Position numbers and translations under genes: made by a program. This document shows, one piece after another, positions 43,629 through 52,812 of a stretch of 64,000 nucleotides of DNA (positions within the stretch are counted from its first letter, which is position 1; each line of letters starts with the position of its first letter). The notes under the pieces are model-generated. The model was not told the origin of the DNA, searched no databases, and saw only the letters and a list, made by a program, of their open reading frames with translations. This stretch comes from Pseudomonas benzenivorans (GTDB lineage: Bacteria > Pseudomonadota > Gammaproteobacteria > Pseudomonadales > Pseudomonadaceae). The stretch lies in NCBI RefSeq assembly GCF_024397895.1, contig NZ_CP073346.1, positions 1,798,001 through 1,862,000 of the forward strand, given 5' to 3'.

Positions 43629-44504
43629 ATGAAGCACTCCAACGCCGCCGCGCGCCTGCCGGTCAACGCACAGTGGCTGCACTGCGGCGACCAGGGCGTG
43701 CCCGCCCACTTCTATCACGCCAACGGCTTCCCGCTGCGGGTCTACGAGCCCCTGCTCAGCCGCCTGGGCGGCACCCTGGCGCTCAGCGGCCTGGCCTGCC
43801 GCGCGACCTGGCCGGACATCGGCCCGCCGCCGCGGCGGCGCGACTGGCAACTGTATGCCGATGACCTGATCGCCTTCATCGAACAGGAGTACCGGGAGCC
43901 GATCGTCGGCATCGGCCATTCCCTGGGCGCCACCTGCACCATCCTCGCCGCCGCCAAGCGCCCGGAGCTGTTCAAGGCCCTGGTGCTGATCGAGCCGGCC
44001 ATGGTTTCCCCCACGCTGGCGCGGCTGGTGCGCTGGCTGCCCAAGGCGCTGATGAACCGCACCGACCCGGCCAGGAGCACCCTGCGCAAGGCCGATCGCT
44101 GGCCCAGCCGCGAGGCGTTCCTGCAACAGTGCCAGAGCGCCCGGGGCTACAAGCGCTTCGGCGCCGAAGCGCTGCAGGCGCTGGCCCAGCACGCGGTGGT
44201 GGAAGGCGCCGACGGCCAGTTGCAGCTGGCGTTCCCCAAGCACTGGGAGGCGCACAACTACACCCAGCCGCCCAACGTGATGGCGCAGCTGCAATGGCTG
44301 CCGATGCCCTGCGTGGCGATACGCGGCAAGCCCTCGGTGTTCTTCACCGAGCAACTGTGGCAGGAGTGGCAGCGACGCTGCCCCCAGGCCCTGTTCCTGG
44401 AAGACCTGGCGCACGGCCACCTGCTGCCGCTGGAAAACCCCGCCGGCTGCCAGCGCCTGATCGAACAGGGCCTGAGCGCCATCGGCGTACTGCCCCAGCG
44501 CTGA
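43629..44504 (+). CDS. Alpha/beta hydrolase (291 aa)
   Basis: Alpha/beta-hydrolase fold enzyme. The nucleophile elbow is GHSLG (IVGIGHSLGATCTIL, about 96-100); the catalytic His is probably in DLAHGHLLPLENP near the C-terminus, and an acidic residue lies upstream. The opening WLHCGDQGVPAHFYHANGFPLRVYEPLL holds the oxyanion-hole HANGFP. ATG 43629 has GAGGA seven bases upstream; an in-frame ATG at 43617 is slightly earlier. Substrate unknown. Confidence 0.86.
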   Translation: MKHSNAAARLPVNAQWLHCGDQGVPAHFYHANGFPLRVYEPLLSRLGGTLALSGLACRATWPDIGPPPRRRDWQLYADDLIAFIEQEYREPIVGIGHSLGATCTILAAAKRPELFKALVLIEPAMVSPTLARLVRWLPKALMNRTDPARSTLRKADRWPSREAFLQQCQSARGYKRFGAEALQALAQHAVVEGADGQLQLAFPKHWEAHNYTQPPNVMAQLQWLPMPCVAIRGKPSVFFTEQLWQEWQRRCPQALFLEDLAHGHLLPLENPAGCQRLIEQGLSAIGVLPQR

Positions 44505-44509
44505 GTTCG

Positions 44510-44755
44510 GCTTGCGGCTGCAACTGCTGCAGGTAGGCAGCCCGCTCGGCGATGCGCTGGTCGCTGCAGCCATCGGCGATGGTCATCATCACCGAGCCGA
44601 CACGGCTCGGGTCTTTGTCGCGGAAACGGATTCGCTCATGGCCGGCCTCTTAGGCCTGCTGGCGCAGCACCGGGTCGGCGGTTAGCTGATTGAAGCGCTG
44701 CATCACCTCGTTGCTTGGCGAAGCAACCAAGCAGTGCAAGGGCGAGCGCACGCAT
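44510..44755 (-). pseudogene. Decayed gene for a small exported protein
   Basis: On the minus strand AAGGAA and ATG (44755) open a signal-peptide-like start (MRALALALLGCF). The frame then shifts: the continuing coding signal is in another frame as VMQRFNQLTADPVLRQQA, a stop, then HERIRFRDKDPSRVGSV and MMTIADGCSDQRIAERAAYLQQLQPQAEL. One frameshift and one in-frame stop break an apparently once-intact gene of about 80 codons. The parent family is not recognised. The 3' part runs into the convergent hydrolase gene's end. Confidence 0.55.
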
Positions 44756-45133
44756 GGCGGAATTCCTTTCCTGATTGATCGCGGGCTGAAATGTCAGCGC
44801 GGGACTATAGAGCCCCACACCGCAACGAACCCCGGCACAGACCAAGCAAAGTGCAGACTGTCTCGCCAGCAGGCACCGCCATGCTGGCATCCGCAGCATG
44901 TTCAACGTATCTAATGCTAAAGAAGGCCTGAGAACAGCCAGGCAGCACCCCGGCGACGGAAATATCCCCAGCACTGAGCGGCACTGACGAGGAGCCATCC
45001 CCACGACTTTAAAGCGCCACAAAGTCAATTTGCCATCACTCAGTGCAGCCGATAGCCTACGTAGCGCTTAGGGAACGAGCTCACTGCTGGAGGCGGCCCC
45101 TAGCGCCCCATGCAGTAACCACAAGGACTAGGT
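44756..45133. other. Intergenic region (378 bp)
   Basis: Lies between the pseudogene start and the lipoprotein gene. Probably the promoter area of the lipoprotein; AAGGAC at 45121-45126 precedes its ATG. I see no convincing gene or repeat. Confidence 0.45.
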
Positions 45134-45724
45134 ATGAAGAGATTCGCGTATCTGCTGGTACTCGCGCTTTGCGCAGGTGTAACTGGCTGCACCATCAACC
45201 ACCCGATCGACAAGGATTATGCGGCCTACCTGGCGAACAATCAGGGTGAAAGTGCATTACCCAAGGCGCAAGGGCCAGCCGACTACCTGCTAGCCCCGGC
45301 CACCGAAACGCACCATTATGAATTCCGCTCGGCACTGGTCGGCCACGCCAACCTGTGGATCGTCGACTTCGGCAAGCTGCTCGACATGACCCTCGCTTCG
45401 CAAGACGTGCAACAGGCCTTTGAGGGACTCAAGCGCCACGATGGCGCAAGCAGCAGTGCACCGGTATTGCGTTTCGAGCTGATGCAGTATCGCTTTGAAG
45501 ATTTCCGAGCCTACGTGACCTTGAACGTCGAGGTGGCCTCTGCCGGGCAGCAACTGTTCAGCAAGACCTATCAGGTAGAGGGAAAGAGCCAAGGCGGCAA
45601 GATGTTTTGGGGTGGCGCCTTCGCCATGAAAAATGCCGTACAACAGTCAACCAAACTGGCCATGGATGAGATCCTTCGTAACTTCATTAGGGATTTCAAT
45701 CAACTCAAGCTTGCACAGAACTGA
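45134..45724 (+). CDS. Predicted lipoprotein of unknown function (196 aa)
   Basis: A signal peptide (MKRFAYLLVLALCAGVTGC) ends in the lipobox VTGC, with the lipid-anchored Cys at 19. The mature part is a mixed α/β domain with RFELMQYRFEDFRAYVTLNVEVASAGQQLFSKTYQVEG, similar in feel to small periplasmic domains of the YajI/ABC-lipoprotein type, but I do not assign a family. It stands alone, ending before a region of hairpins and a terminator. Confidence 0.82.
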   Translation: MKRFAYLLVLALCAGVTGCTINHPIDKDYAAYLANNQGESALPKAQGPADYLLAPATETHHYEFRSALVGHANLWIVDFGKLLDMTLASQDVQQAFEGLKRHDGASSSAPVLRFELMQYRFEDFRAYVTLNVEVASAGQQLFSKTYQVEGKSQGGKMFWGGAFAMKNAVQQSTKLAMDEILRNFIRDFNQLKLAQN

Positions 45725-45796
45725 CCGGGTTCCGAGTATCGGAAAGCTTGATCTGCCCGAGCCGCAGGCTGGTTAGCAAGTAGCCTGGATATCCGT

Positions 45797-45826
45797 AGGG
45801 TGGACAACGCGACGCTTGTCCACCCT
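45797..45826. repeat. REP-like hairpin (AGGGTGGACAA/TTGTCCACCCT)
   Basis: Perfect 11-bp arms around CGCGACGC. The GTAGGGTGGAC core recurs in part just upstream of bauC (about 47624) and is of a type I recall as repeated in Pseudomonas genomes. Confidence 0.7.
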
Positions 45827-45989
45827 CGATCTCGCGAACCTTGCCTGGCCTTGAAGTATCGCTTTCGCCCTCGCTTCGCGAAGCCCTTCGCTGGCGGGCG
45901 TAAATGCAGTTAACCCGGACAATGCCAAAGGGCACTCGCCGTAGAGCGAAACCCTCTGTTCAGGAGAGGCAAGTCACCCGGGTGCGCGC

Positions 45990-46017
45990 GGTGGAAAATG
46001 CTGCGCAGTTTTCCACC
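45990..46017. repeat. REP-like hairpin (GGTGGAAAA/TTTTCCACC)
   Basis: Perfect 9-bp arms around TGCTGCGCAG, in the same intergenic region as the preceding element and with a related GGTGGA-type end. Confidence 0.6.
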
Positions 46018-46052
46018 CTGCCCGCTGACCACGACCAGCACGGCCAGCAAAC

Positions 46053-46082
46053 AAAAAGGCCAGTCTCGCGACTGGCCTTTTT
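46053..46082. terminator. Bidirectional terminator between lipoprotein gene and bauC
   Basis: AAAAAGGCCAGTC, loop TCGC, GACTGGCCTTTTT. Same stem core as the terminator at 32068-32106. Confidence 0.92.
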
Positions 46083-46102
46083 GCTTACAGCTGGCGACTC
46101 AC

Positions 46103-47599
46103 TCAGCCATTGCTGGGAAAGGCGAACTGCGCCGCCTCATGGCTGGCGCGCTGCGGCCAGCGCTGGGTGACGGCCTTCTTGCGGGTGTAGAAGCGCACAC
46201 CGTCCGGGCCATAGGCGTGCAGGTCGCCGAACAGCGAGCGCTTCCAGCCGCCGAAGCTGTGGTAGCTGACCGGCACCGGCAGCGGTACGTTGACCCCGAC
46301 CATGCCCACTTCGATCTCGTCGACGAACAGCCGCGCCGCCTCGCCGTCACGGGTGAAGATGCAGGTGCCGTTGCCGTACTCGTGCTCGTTGATCAGGGCC
46401 ATGGCGGCTTCCAGGCTGTCGACGCGGACGATGCACAGCACCGGGCCGAAGATCTCGTCGCTGTAGATGCTCATCTCGGGGGTGACCCGGTCGAACAGGG
46501 TACCGCCGACGAAGTAGCCGTTCTCATGGCCGGCCACCTGCAGGCCGCGGCCATCGACCACCAGCTCGGCACCGGCTTTGATGCCGGCGTCGATGTAGCT
46601 GGTGACCCGTTCCTGGGCCGCACGGGTGACCAGCGGGCCCATGTCCAGGCCACAGTTGGTGCCGGCGCCGATCTTCAGTTCCTGGATCTGCGGGGTGATC
46701 TTCTGCACCAGGGCATCGGCGATCTGGTCACCGACGCACACCGCCACCGAGATGGCCATGCAGCGCTCGCCGCAGGAGCCGTAGGCCGCGCCCATCAGCG
46801 CGCTGACCGCGTTGTTCAGATCGGCATCGGGCATCAGCACCGCGTGGTTCTTCGCGCCGCCGAGGGCCTGCACACGCTTGCCGCGCTTGGTGCCTTCGCT
46901 GTAGATGTACTCGGCGATCGGGGTCGAGCCGACGAAGCTCAGGGCCTTGACCTCTGGCGCCTGGATCAGCGCATCGACCGCTTCCTTGTCGCCGTGCACC
47001 ACGTTCAGCACACCCTTGGGCAGGCCGGCCTCGTGCAGCAGTTCGGCGATGTACAGGGTGGAGCTGGGGTCGCGCTCGGACGGCTTCAAGATGAAGCAGT
47101 TGCCGCAGACGATGGCCAGCGGGTACATCCACAACGGCACCATGGCCGGGAAGTTGAACGGGGTGATGCCGGCGACCACGCCGACCGGCTGCAGGTCGCT
47201 CCAGGCGTCGATGTCCGGGCCGACGTTGCGGCTGTATTCGCCCTTGAGAATCTGCGGCGCGCCACAGGCGAACTCGACGTTCTCGATGCCGCGCTTGAGC
47301 TCGCCGGCGGCGTCCTCGAGGGTCTTGCCGTGCTCTTCGCTGATCAGCCTGGCGATCTCGGCTTCGTGCTGCTCGAGCAGCTGCTTGAAGCGGAACATCA
47401 CCTGGGCGCGCTTGGCCGCCGGGGTCTTGCGCCAGGCCGGGAAAGCGGCCTTGGCGGCGTCGACGGCCTGCTGGATGACGGCGCGATCGGCCAGGGCGAC
47501 CTGCTTGGTCACCTCGCCGGTAGCCGGGTTGAAGACGTCTGCACTGCGGCCTTGGCCCTGGATGTGCTCGCCGTTGATCAGGTGGGCAATGGTAGTCAT
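46103..47599 (-). CDS. bauC: (Methyl)malonate-semialdehyde / 3-oxopropanoate dehydrogenase, CoA-acylating (498 aa)
   Basis: MmsA-type aldehyde dehydrogenase that converts malonate semialdehyde (from β-alanine) to acetyl-CoA, or methylmalonate semialdehyde to propionyl-CoA. Marks: GVVAGITPFNFPAMVPLWMYPLAIVCGN, FVGSTPIAEYIYSEG, and the active Cys in YGSCGERCMAISVAV. Full length. It lies 73 bases after bauA, as in the P. aeruginosa β-alanine cluster, which favours the bauC assignment. It is transcribed with bauA and away from bauR. Confidence 0.92.
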   Translation of the reverse strand: MTTIAHLINGEHIQGQGRSADVFNPATGEVTKQVALADRAVIQQAVDAAKAAFPAWRKTPAAKRAQVMFRFKQLLEQHEAEIARLISEEHGKTLEDAAGELKRGIENVEFACGAPQILKGEYSRNVGPDIDAWSDLQPVGVVAGITPFNFPAMVPLWMYPLAIVCGNCFILKPSERDPSSTLYIAELLHEAGLPKGVLNVVHGDKEAVDALIQAPEVKALSFVGSTPIAEYIYSEGTKRGKRVQALGGAKNHAVLMPDADLNNAVSALMGAAYGSCGERCMAISVAVCVGDQIADALVQKITPQIQELKIGAGTNCGLDMGPLVTRAAQERVTSYIDAGIKAGAELVVDGRGLQVAGHENGYFVGGTLFDRVTPEMSIYSDEIFGPVLCIVRVDSLEAAMALINEHEYGNGTCIFTRDGEAARLFVDEIEVGMVGVNVPLPVPVSYHSFGGWKRSLFGDLHAYGPDGVRFYTRKKAVTQRWPQRASHEAAQFAFPSNG

Positions 47600-47672
47600 G
47601 GGAAGTCTCCGTCAATCGAATTCGTAGGGTGGATGGGCGGGCCGCGCAGACGCGCGCCCGCCACCGCAGGGC

Positions 47673-49019
47673 TTAATTCAGCTGGTTCAGGGTCTCGCCG
47701 ACCGCGTCGAACATGCGCTCGAGGTCGTCGATCCTGGCGTTGAAGGTCGGCCCGAACTGCAGGGTGTCGCCGCCGAAACGCACATAGAAGCCGGCCTTCC
47801 ACAGGGCCATGCCGGCCTCGAACGGGCGGATCACCGGGTCGCCGTCGCGCGGGGCGATCTGCAGGGCGCCGGCCAGGCCGCAGTTGCGGATGTCGAGGAT
47901 GTGCTTGGCGCCCTTCAGGCCATGCAGGGCCTTCTCGAACTGCGGCGCCAGCTCGGCGGCCTGCTGCACCAGGTTCTCGCGTCCCAGCAGCTCCAGCGAG
48001 GCCAGGCCGGCGGCGCAGGCCACCGGGTGGGCCGAATAGGTGTAGCCGTGGGTGAACTCGATCATGTGCTCGGGCGAGGCCTGCTGCATGAAGGTGTTGT
48101 AGATCTCGCTGCTGGCGATGACCGCGCCCAGGGGCACCGCGCCGTTGGTGATCTGCTTGGCGGTGTTCATGATGTCCGGGGTGACGCCGAAGTACTCGGC
48201 GCCGCTCCACTTGCCCATCCGCCCAAATGCGGTGATCACCTCGTCGAAGATCAGCAGGATGCTGTGCTGATCGCAGATCTCGCGCAGGCGCTGCAGGTAG
48301 CCCACCGGCGGCACCAGTACGCCGGCCGAGCCGGACATGGGCTCGACGATCACCGCGGCGATGTTCGAGGCGTCGTGCAGCTCGATCAGCTTGAGCAGTT
48401 CGTTGGCCAGCTCGACGCCGCCGGTCTCGGCCATGCCCGGGGTGTAGGCCAGGTGCGGCTGCAGGGTGTGCGGCAGGTGGTCGACGTCCATGAACTGGCC
48501 GTACATCTTGCGGTTGCCGCCGATGCCGCCGAGGCTGGTGCCGGCGATGTTGACGCCGTGGTAGCCACGGGCACGGCCGATGAACTTGGTCTTGGCCGGC
48601 TGGCCCTTCAGGCGCCAGTAGGCCTTGGCCATCTTCACCGAGGTGTCGGCGCACTCGGAGCCGGAGCTGGTGAAGAACACATGGTTCAGCTCGCCGGGCA
48701 TCAGGTCGGCGATCTGCTCGGCCAGCTTGAACGACAGCGGGTGGCCGTACTGGAAGCCCGGCGAATAGTCGAGGGTGCCGAGCTGCCTGGCCACCGCCTC
48801 CTGGATTTCCTTGCGCGAGTGGCCGGCGCCGCAGGTCCACAGGCCGGACAGGCCGTCATAGATCTTGCGGCCGCGGTCGTCGGTGAGCCAGCTGCCTTCG
48901 GCGGCAACGATCAGACGCGGGTCGCGCTGGAAGTTGCGGTTGGCGGAAAACGGCATCCAGTGAGCGTCCAGCTTGAGCTGGCTGGCCAGAGGCTGGAGGT
49001 CGGTCTGCGGCATGTTCAT
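47673..49019 (-). CDS. bauA: Beta-alanine:pyruvate aminotransferase (448 aa)
   Basis: Class III PLP-dependent ω-aminotransferase that moves the amino group of β-alanine to pyruvate, giving malonate semialdehyde and L-alanine. The PLP region includes FTSSGSECADTSVKMAKAYW; IIFDEVITAFGRMG holds the PLP-binding Asp, and the Schiff-base Lys is in MNTAKQITNGAVPLG near residue 288. The ATG at 49019 gives 448 aa, the length of P. aeruginosa BauA, with GAGG eight bases upstream. Divergent from bauR across 120 bp. Confidence 0.94.
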   Translation of the reverse strand: MNMPQTDLQPLASQLKLDAHWMPFSANRNFQRDPRLIVAAEGSWLTDDRGRKIYDGLSGLWTCGAGHSRKEIQEAVARQLGTLDYSPGFQYGHPLSFKLAEQIADLMPGELNHVFFTSSGSECADTSVKMAKAYWRLKGQPAKTKFIGRARGYHGVNIAGTSLGGIGGNRKMYGQFMDVDHLPHTLQPHLAYTPGMAETGGVELANELLKLIELHDASNIAAVIVEPMSGSAGVLVPPVGYLQRLREICDQHSILLIFDEVITAFGRMGKWSGAEYFGVTPDIMNTAKQITNGAVPLGAVIASSEIYNTFMQQASPEHMIEFTHGYTYSAHPVACAAGLASLELLGRENLVQQAAELAPQFEKALHGLKGAKHILDIRNCGLAGALQIAPRDGDPVIRPFEAGMALWKAGFYVRFGGDTLQFGPTFNARIDDLERMFDAVGETLNQLN

Positions 49020-49139
49020 GGCGTGGCCTCGCAAAAGGGGATGTTCTGGTTTGGATCAACAGTTGCCAGCCAAGGTGCCACGGGAATACATTCAGAAAAA
49101 CGTCACTTTTCTTATCCTTGGTTAATGGATCACTAAACA

Positions 49140-50060
49140 ATGACCACGCGCCGCCCCGACCCCCTGGCCCAGGTCAGCGACTTCGAAATCCGTCTGCTCA
49201 AGCTGTTTCGCAGCGTGGTGGAATGTGGCGGCTTCTCCGCCGCGGAGTCCGTGCTGGGCATCGGCCGCTCGGCCATCAGCCAGCAGATGAGCGACCTGGA
49301 GCAGCGCCTGGGCCTGCGCCTGTGCCAGCGCGGCCGCGCCGGCTTCGCCCTGACCGAGGAAGGTCGCGAGGTGTACCAGTCGACCCAGCAACTGCTGGCG
49401 GCGCTGGAGAGCTTTCGCACCGAGGTCAACGGCCTGCACCAGAACCTGCGCGGCGAGCTCAACATCGGCCTGACCGACAACCTGGTGACGGTGCCGCACA
49501 TGCGCATCACCAACGCCCTGGCGCGCCTCAAGGAGCGCGGCCCGGACGTGCGCATCCACATCCGCATGACGCCGCCGAGCGAGGTCGAACAGGGGGTCCT
49601 CGACGGCCGCCTGCACATCGGCGTGGTGCCCCAGGCCGGCGCCCTGTCCGGGCTGGACTACCAGAGCCTGTACGACGAGCGCTCGCTGCTGTACTGCGCG
49701 GTGGGCCATCCGCTGTTCTATGTCGACGACCAGCAGCTGGCCGACGAACGGCTGGATACCCAGGACGCCATCGCCCCGACCTTCCGCCTGCCGCCGGAGA
49801 TCCAGCAGCACTACCAGCGGCTCAATTGCACGGCCAGCGCCTCGGACCGCGAGGGCATGGCCTTTCTGATCCTCACCGGGCGTTATATCGGCTACCTGCC
49901 GGATCACTACGCGAGCGCCTGGGTGCAGCAGGGCCGCCTGCGCGCGCTGAAAGCCGGCTCGCGCTACTACGACCTCAGCCTGGCCTCGGTGACGCGCAAG
50001 GGCCGCCGGCCGCACCTGGTGCTGGAGAGTTTCCTCGAGGCCCTGGCGGCCACCGGTTGA
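49140..50060 (+). CDS. bauR: BauR-like LysR regulator of beta-alanine catabolism (306 aa)
   Basis: LTTR with an N-terminal HTH (about 14-75, FEIRLLKLFRSVVECGGFSAAESVLGIGRSAISQQMSDLE) and an inducer-binding domain. It is divergent from bauA with a 120 bp shared promoter region, the arrangement known for bauR in P. aeruginosa, where it activates bauABCD with β-alanine as inducer. Assignment is by synteny. Confidence 0.85.
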   Translation: MTTRRPDPLAQVSDFEIRLLKLFRSVVECGGFSAAESVLGIGRSAISQQMSDLEQRLGLRLCQRGRAGFALTEEGREVYQSTQQLLAALESFRTEVNGLHQNLRGELNIGLTDNLVTVPHMRITNALARLKERGPDVRIHIRMTPPSEVEQGVLDGRLHIGVVPQAGALSGLDYQSLYDERSLLYCAVGHPLFYVDDQQLADERLDTQDAIAPTFRLPPEIQQHYQRLNCTASASDREGMAFLILTGRYIGYLPDHYASAWVQQGRLRALKAGSRYYDLSLASVTRKGRRPHLVLESFLEALAATG

Positions 50061-50129
50061 TCGGCAGCCGGGGGCGAGGGCCCAGGACGGGAAAGCGGCA
50101 CCCGGCGAGCGCCGGGTGCGGGCTGGGGG

Positions 50130-51017
50130 TTACTGCATCCAGGGCGGCGGCGGCTCTTCGCCGCGCGGCGCGTCCTCGGCATTCAGCAGGGCCTGGCGGC
50201 GCGCTTCCTCGGCCAGGGCGGCCTTGATCTCGCGCATCACCGCATCGACATCGGCGGAGTCCTCGGGATCGGCGAATTCACCGGTCAGCGGGCTGTCCGG
50301 GGTCAGCTTGCCTTCCTCGTACAGCGCCCACATCTCCTTGGCGTACTTGCTGAACTTCAGCTCCGGGGCGAACTGGCCGAAGTAGGCGGCCATGTTGCCG
50401 ACGTCGCGCTCGAGCATCTTGAACGCATGGTTGTTGCCGGCCGCATCCACCGCCTGCGGCAGGTCGATGATCACCGGCCCCTCCGGCCCCAGCAGCACGT
50501 TGAACTCCGACAGGTCGCCGTGCACCAGGCCGGCGCAGAGCATCTTGACCACTTCCTGGATCATGAAGGCGTGGAACTCGCGGGCGTCGTCCGGGTGCAG
50601 GTCGACGTCGTTCAGGCGCGGTGCGACCCCGCCCTCGCCGTCGGAAACCAGCTCCATCAGCAGCACGCCCTCGAGAAAGTCATAGGGCTTGGGCACCCGT
50701 ACGCCGGCGTTGGCCAGGCGGAACAGCGCCGCCACCTCGGCGTTCTGCCAGGCGTCCTCCTGGCCCTTGCGCCCGTACTTCGAGCCCCGGGCCATGGCGC
50801 GGGCGTCGCGGCTGTTGCGCACCTTGCGCCCTTCCTGGTATTCCACGGACTGGCGAAAGCCGCGCTTGTTGGCCTCCTTGTAGACCTTGGCGCAGCGCAG
50901 CTCATCGCCGCAGCGCACCACGAACACCGCGGCCTCCTTGCCGCTCATCAGCGGGCGTATGACCTCGTCGACCAGACCATCCTCGACCAGGGGTTCAATA
51001 CGTTTTGGTGTCTTCAT
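50130..51017 (-). CDS. RIO-type serine kinase (295 aa)
   Basis: RIO1-family protein kinase, atypical for bacteria. The ATP-binding lobe has PLMSGKEAAVFVVRCGDELRCAKVYKE with the conserved Lys; the catalytic loop is LVHGDLSEFNVLL with the catalytic Asp, and the metal-binding Asp is in VIIDLPQAVD. Flexible acidic C-terminus with Pro-rich end. Bacterial RIO kinases occur across Pseudomonas but their substrate is unknown; a role in ribosome or translation maintenance is inferred from archaeal and eukaryotic relatives. Confidence 0.88.
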   Translation of the reverse strand: MKTPKRIEPLVEDGLVDEVIRPLMSGKEAAVFVVRCGDELRCAKVYKEANKRGFRQSVEYQEGRKVRNSRDARAMARGSKYGRKGQEDAWQNAEVAALFRLANAGVRVPKPYDFLEGVLLMELVSDGEGGVAPRLNDVDLHPDDAREFHAFMIQEVVKMLCAGLVHGDLSEFNVLLGPEGPVIIDLPQAVDAAGNNHAFKMLERDVGNMAAYFGQFAPELKFSKYAKEMWALYEEGKLTPDSPLTGEFADPEDSADVDAVMREIKAALAEEARRQALLNAEDAPRGEEPPPPWMQ

Positions 51018-51125
51018 CGGCTTTGATCGCGGGTCCTGTGTTGCCCAATTCGCGTGTGCCGCCCCTTATACGGCAATCGGCGCCCATAACCCACCCTGAC
51101 GCGACCATTACCCGACGGCGGATGC

Positions 51126-52016
51126 TCAATCTCGCAACAAAAGCTGTCGCAGCGCCTCGATGGCATAGCGCACCTTGGCCGGCTGGGCGTCGCGGCGCGG
51201 GGTGACCAGATAGATCCCCAGGGATGGCAAGTGCCAGCCAGGCAGGAGATCGCGCAGGCTGCCAGCCGCCAATTCCGCGCGTACCTCATGCGCCGGCTGC
51301 AGCGACACGCCCATCCCGGCCAGGGTGAACTGGCGCACCGCGAGGATGTTGTTGCAGCCGACCCGGCTTTCGATGCGCAGCTTCTCCTGCTCGCCCGCCG
51401 GCCCCTGGAGGCTGAGGGTGTTGAAGCGGGCATCGGTGTTCAAGGTCAGCCAGTCGAGGCCGACCAGGTCGGCGGGGCGGCCGATCGGTGCCCGCCGCGC
51501 CAGGTAGCTCGGCGCCGCACACAGCAGCATGCGCGCATCGCCGATATGTCGCGCCACCAGGCTGGAGTCCGGCTGACTGCCGACCCGAATCGCCAGGTCG
51601 ATGCGCTGTTCCACCATATCGATCGGCTCGTCGTGAAAGAACAGTTGCAGGCTCAACCCGCCGTGCGCCTGCAACAGCGGCGCCAGGGCCGCGCAGATGG
51701 GTCCGCCGGCAAAGCCCACCGGGGCGGCGATGCGCAGCTCGCCGACCGGCGCATCGCGCAGTTCGGCCAGCCGCTGCTCGGCCTCTTGGGCCAGGGCCAG
51801 CACCTGGGCGCAACTCTGGTAAAAAGTGGCGCCGGCCTCGGTCAGGGTCAGCTTGCGGGTGGTGCGGTGCAGCAGACTGACCTGGGTACCGTCCTCCAGC
51901 TTGCGGATCTGCTGGCTGACCGCAGAGGGGGTCATGCCAAGCACCTCGGCGGCGGCCACCATGGAGCCGCGCTCGACCACCGTGGCAAAGATCGCCATGC
52001 GCTTGAGCTGTTCCAT
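51126..52016 (-). CDS. LysR-family regulator (296 aa)
   Basis: LTTR of the PA3398/CrgA-like subgroup: an N-terminal HTH (MAIFATVVERGSMVAAAEVLGMTPSAVSQQIRKLE) and a C-terminal substrate-binding domain with VGELRIAAPVGFAGG. It is divergent from the NAD(P)-binding protein gene across 102 bp, so it probably controls that gene and perhaps the DUF2218 gene. Confidence 0.9.
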   Translation of the reverse strand: MEQLKRMAIFATVVERGSMVAAAEVLGMTPSAVSQQIRKLEDGTQVSLLHRTTRKLTLTEAGATFYQSCAQVLALAQEAEQRLAELRDAPVGELRIAAPVGFAGGPICAALAPLLQAHGGLSLQLFFHDEPIDMVEQRIDLAIRVGSQPDSSLVARHIGDARMLLCAAPSYLARRAPIGRPADLVGLDWLTLNTDARFNTLSLQGPAGEQEKLRIESRVGCNNILAVRQFTLAGMGVSLQPAHEVRAELAAGSLRDLLPGWHLPSLGIYLVTPRRDAQPAKVRYAIEALRQLLLRD

Positions 52017-52118
52017 TAATTAGCCCTGCTTAATAGTTAAAGCGTTTTTAGCCTATTTTTCCGACCTTTATCCAGCTGCGATTATCTCCCTCGACGAAAA
52101 TCACCCGAGGAGACACCC

Positions 52119-52760
52119 ATGAACATCGCCCTGATCGGCGCCAGCGGCTTCGTCGGCGCCGCCGTTCTGCAGGAGGCCCTGAACCGTAGCCACCTGGTCA
52201 CCGGCCTGGTCCGCCAGCCGCAGAAGCTGCCCGCGCACCCGGCGCTGAATGCCGTGGCTGCCGATGCCTATGACACCGAGGCGCTGGCCGCGGCCCTGCG
52301 CGGCCATGATGCGGTGGTCCACGCCTTCAACCCCGGCTGGGGCCAGGCGAACATTCGCGAGCGGTTCGTCCAGGGCACCCGGGCGATCTATGCGGCGACC
52401 CGGCAAGCCGATATCCAGCGCCTGCTGGTGGTCGGCGGCGCCGGCAGCCTGTATGTCGCCCCGGGCCTGCAGCTGATCGACACCCCGGACTTCCCCGCCG
52501 AATACAAGGAAGGCGCCGAAGGCGCGCGCCAGGCCCTCGAGCTGATCCAGGCGGAAACTGCGCTGGACTGGAGCTTCATCTCGCCGCCAGCGCTGCTGCA
52601 ACCGGGCGCGCGCAGCGGCCAGTTCCGCATCGGCGGCGACCAGCTGCTGATGAACGGCGAGGCGCCGGCGAACATCACCGTGGCCGACCTGGCCGTGGCC
52701 ATCATCGACGAACTGGAGCAGCCGCAACACGTCCGCCAGCGCTTTACCGTCGGCTACTGA
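52119..52760 (+). CDS. NAD(P)-binding atypical SDR protein (213 aa)
   Basis: Rossmann-fold protein of the NAD(P)H-binding atypical SDR type. The dinucleotide motif is IALIGASGFVGAAVLQEAL, with G at the expected positions. VVHAFNPGW and RLLVVGGAGSLYV are typical of the family. No catalytic YxxxK pair is obvious, so it may be a binding protein or NmrA-like sensor rather than a dehydrogenase. AGGAG lies nine bases before the ATG. Divergent from a LysR gene. Confidence 0.86.
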   Translation: MNIALIGASGFVGAAVLQEALNRSHLVTGLVRQPQKLPAHPALNAVAADAYDTEALAAALRGHDAVVHAFNPGWGQANIRERFVQGTRAIYAATRQADIQRLLVVGGAGSLYVAPGLQLIDTPDFPAEYKEGAEGARQALELIQAETALDWSFISPPALLQPGARSGQFRIGGDQLLMNGEAPANITVADLAVAIIDELEQPQHVRQRFTVGY

Positions 52761-52812
52761 GCCCCGGCAGCCGCGCCCCCGCGCGCCTGCACCACCCGTT
52801 TCTGGAGATCCC

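Larger units (their letters stand above)
45725..46102. other. Convergent intergenic region with REP-like hairpins (378 bp)
   Basis: No gene. Contains two REP-like inverted repeats (45797-45826 and 45990-46017) and a bidirectional terminator (46053-46082) between the lipoprotein and bauC. Confidence 0.65.

Noticed and set aside
45797..46017. CRISPR-like array from the repeated hairpins
   Set aside because: Only two different inverted repeats with no regular spacers and no cas genes; these are REP-like.
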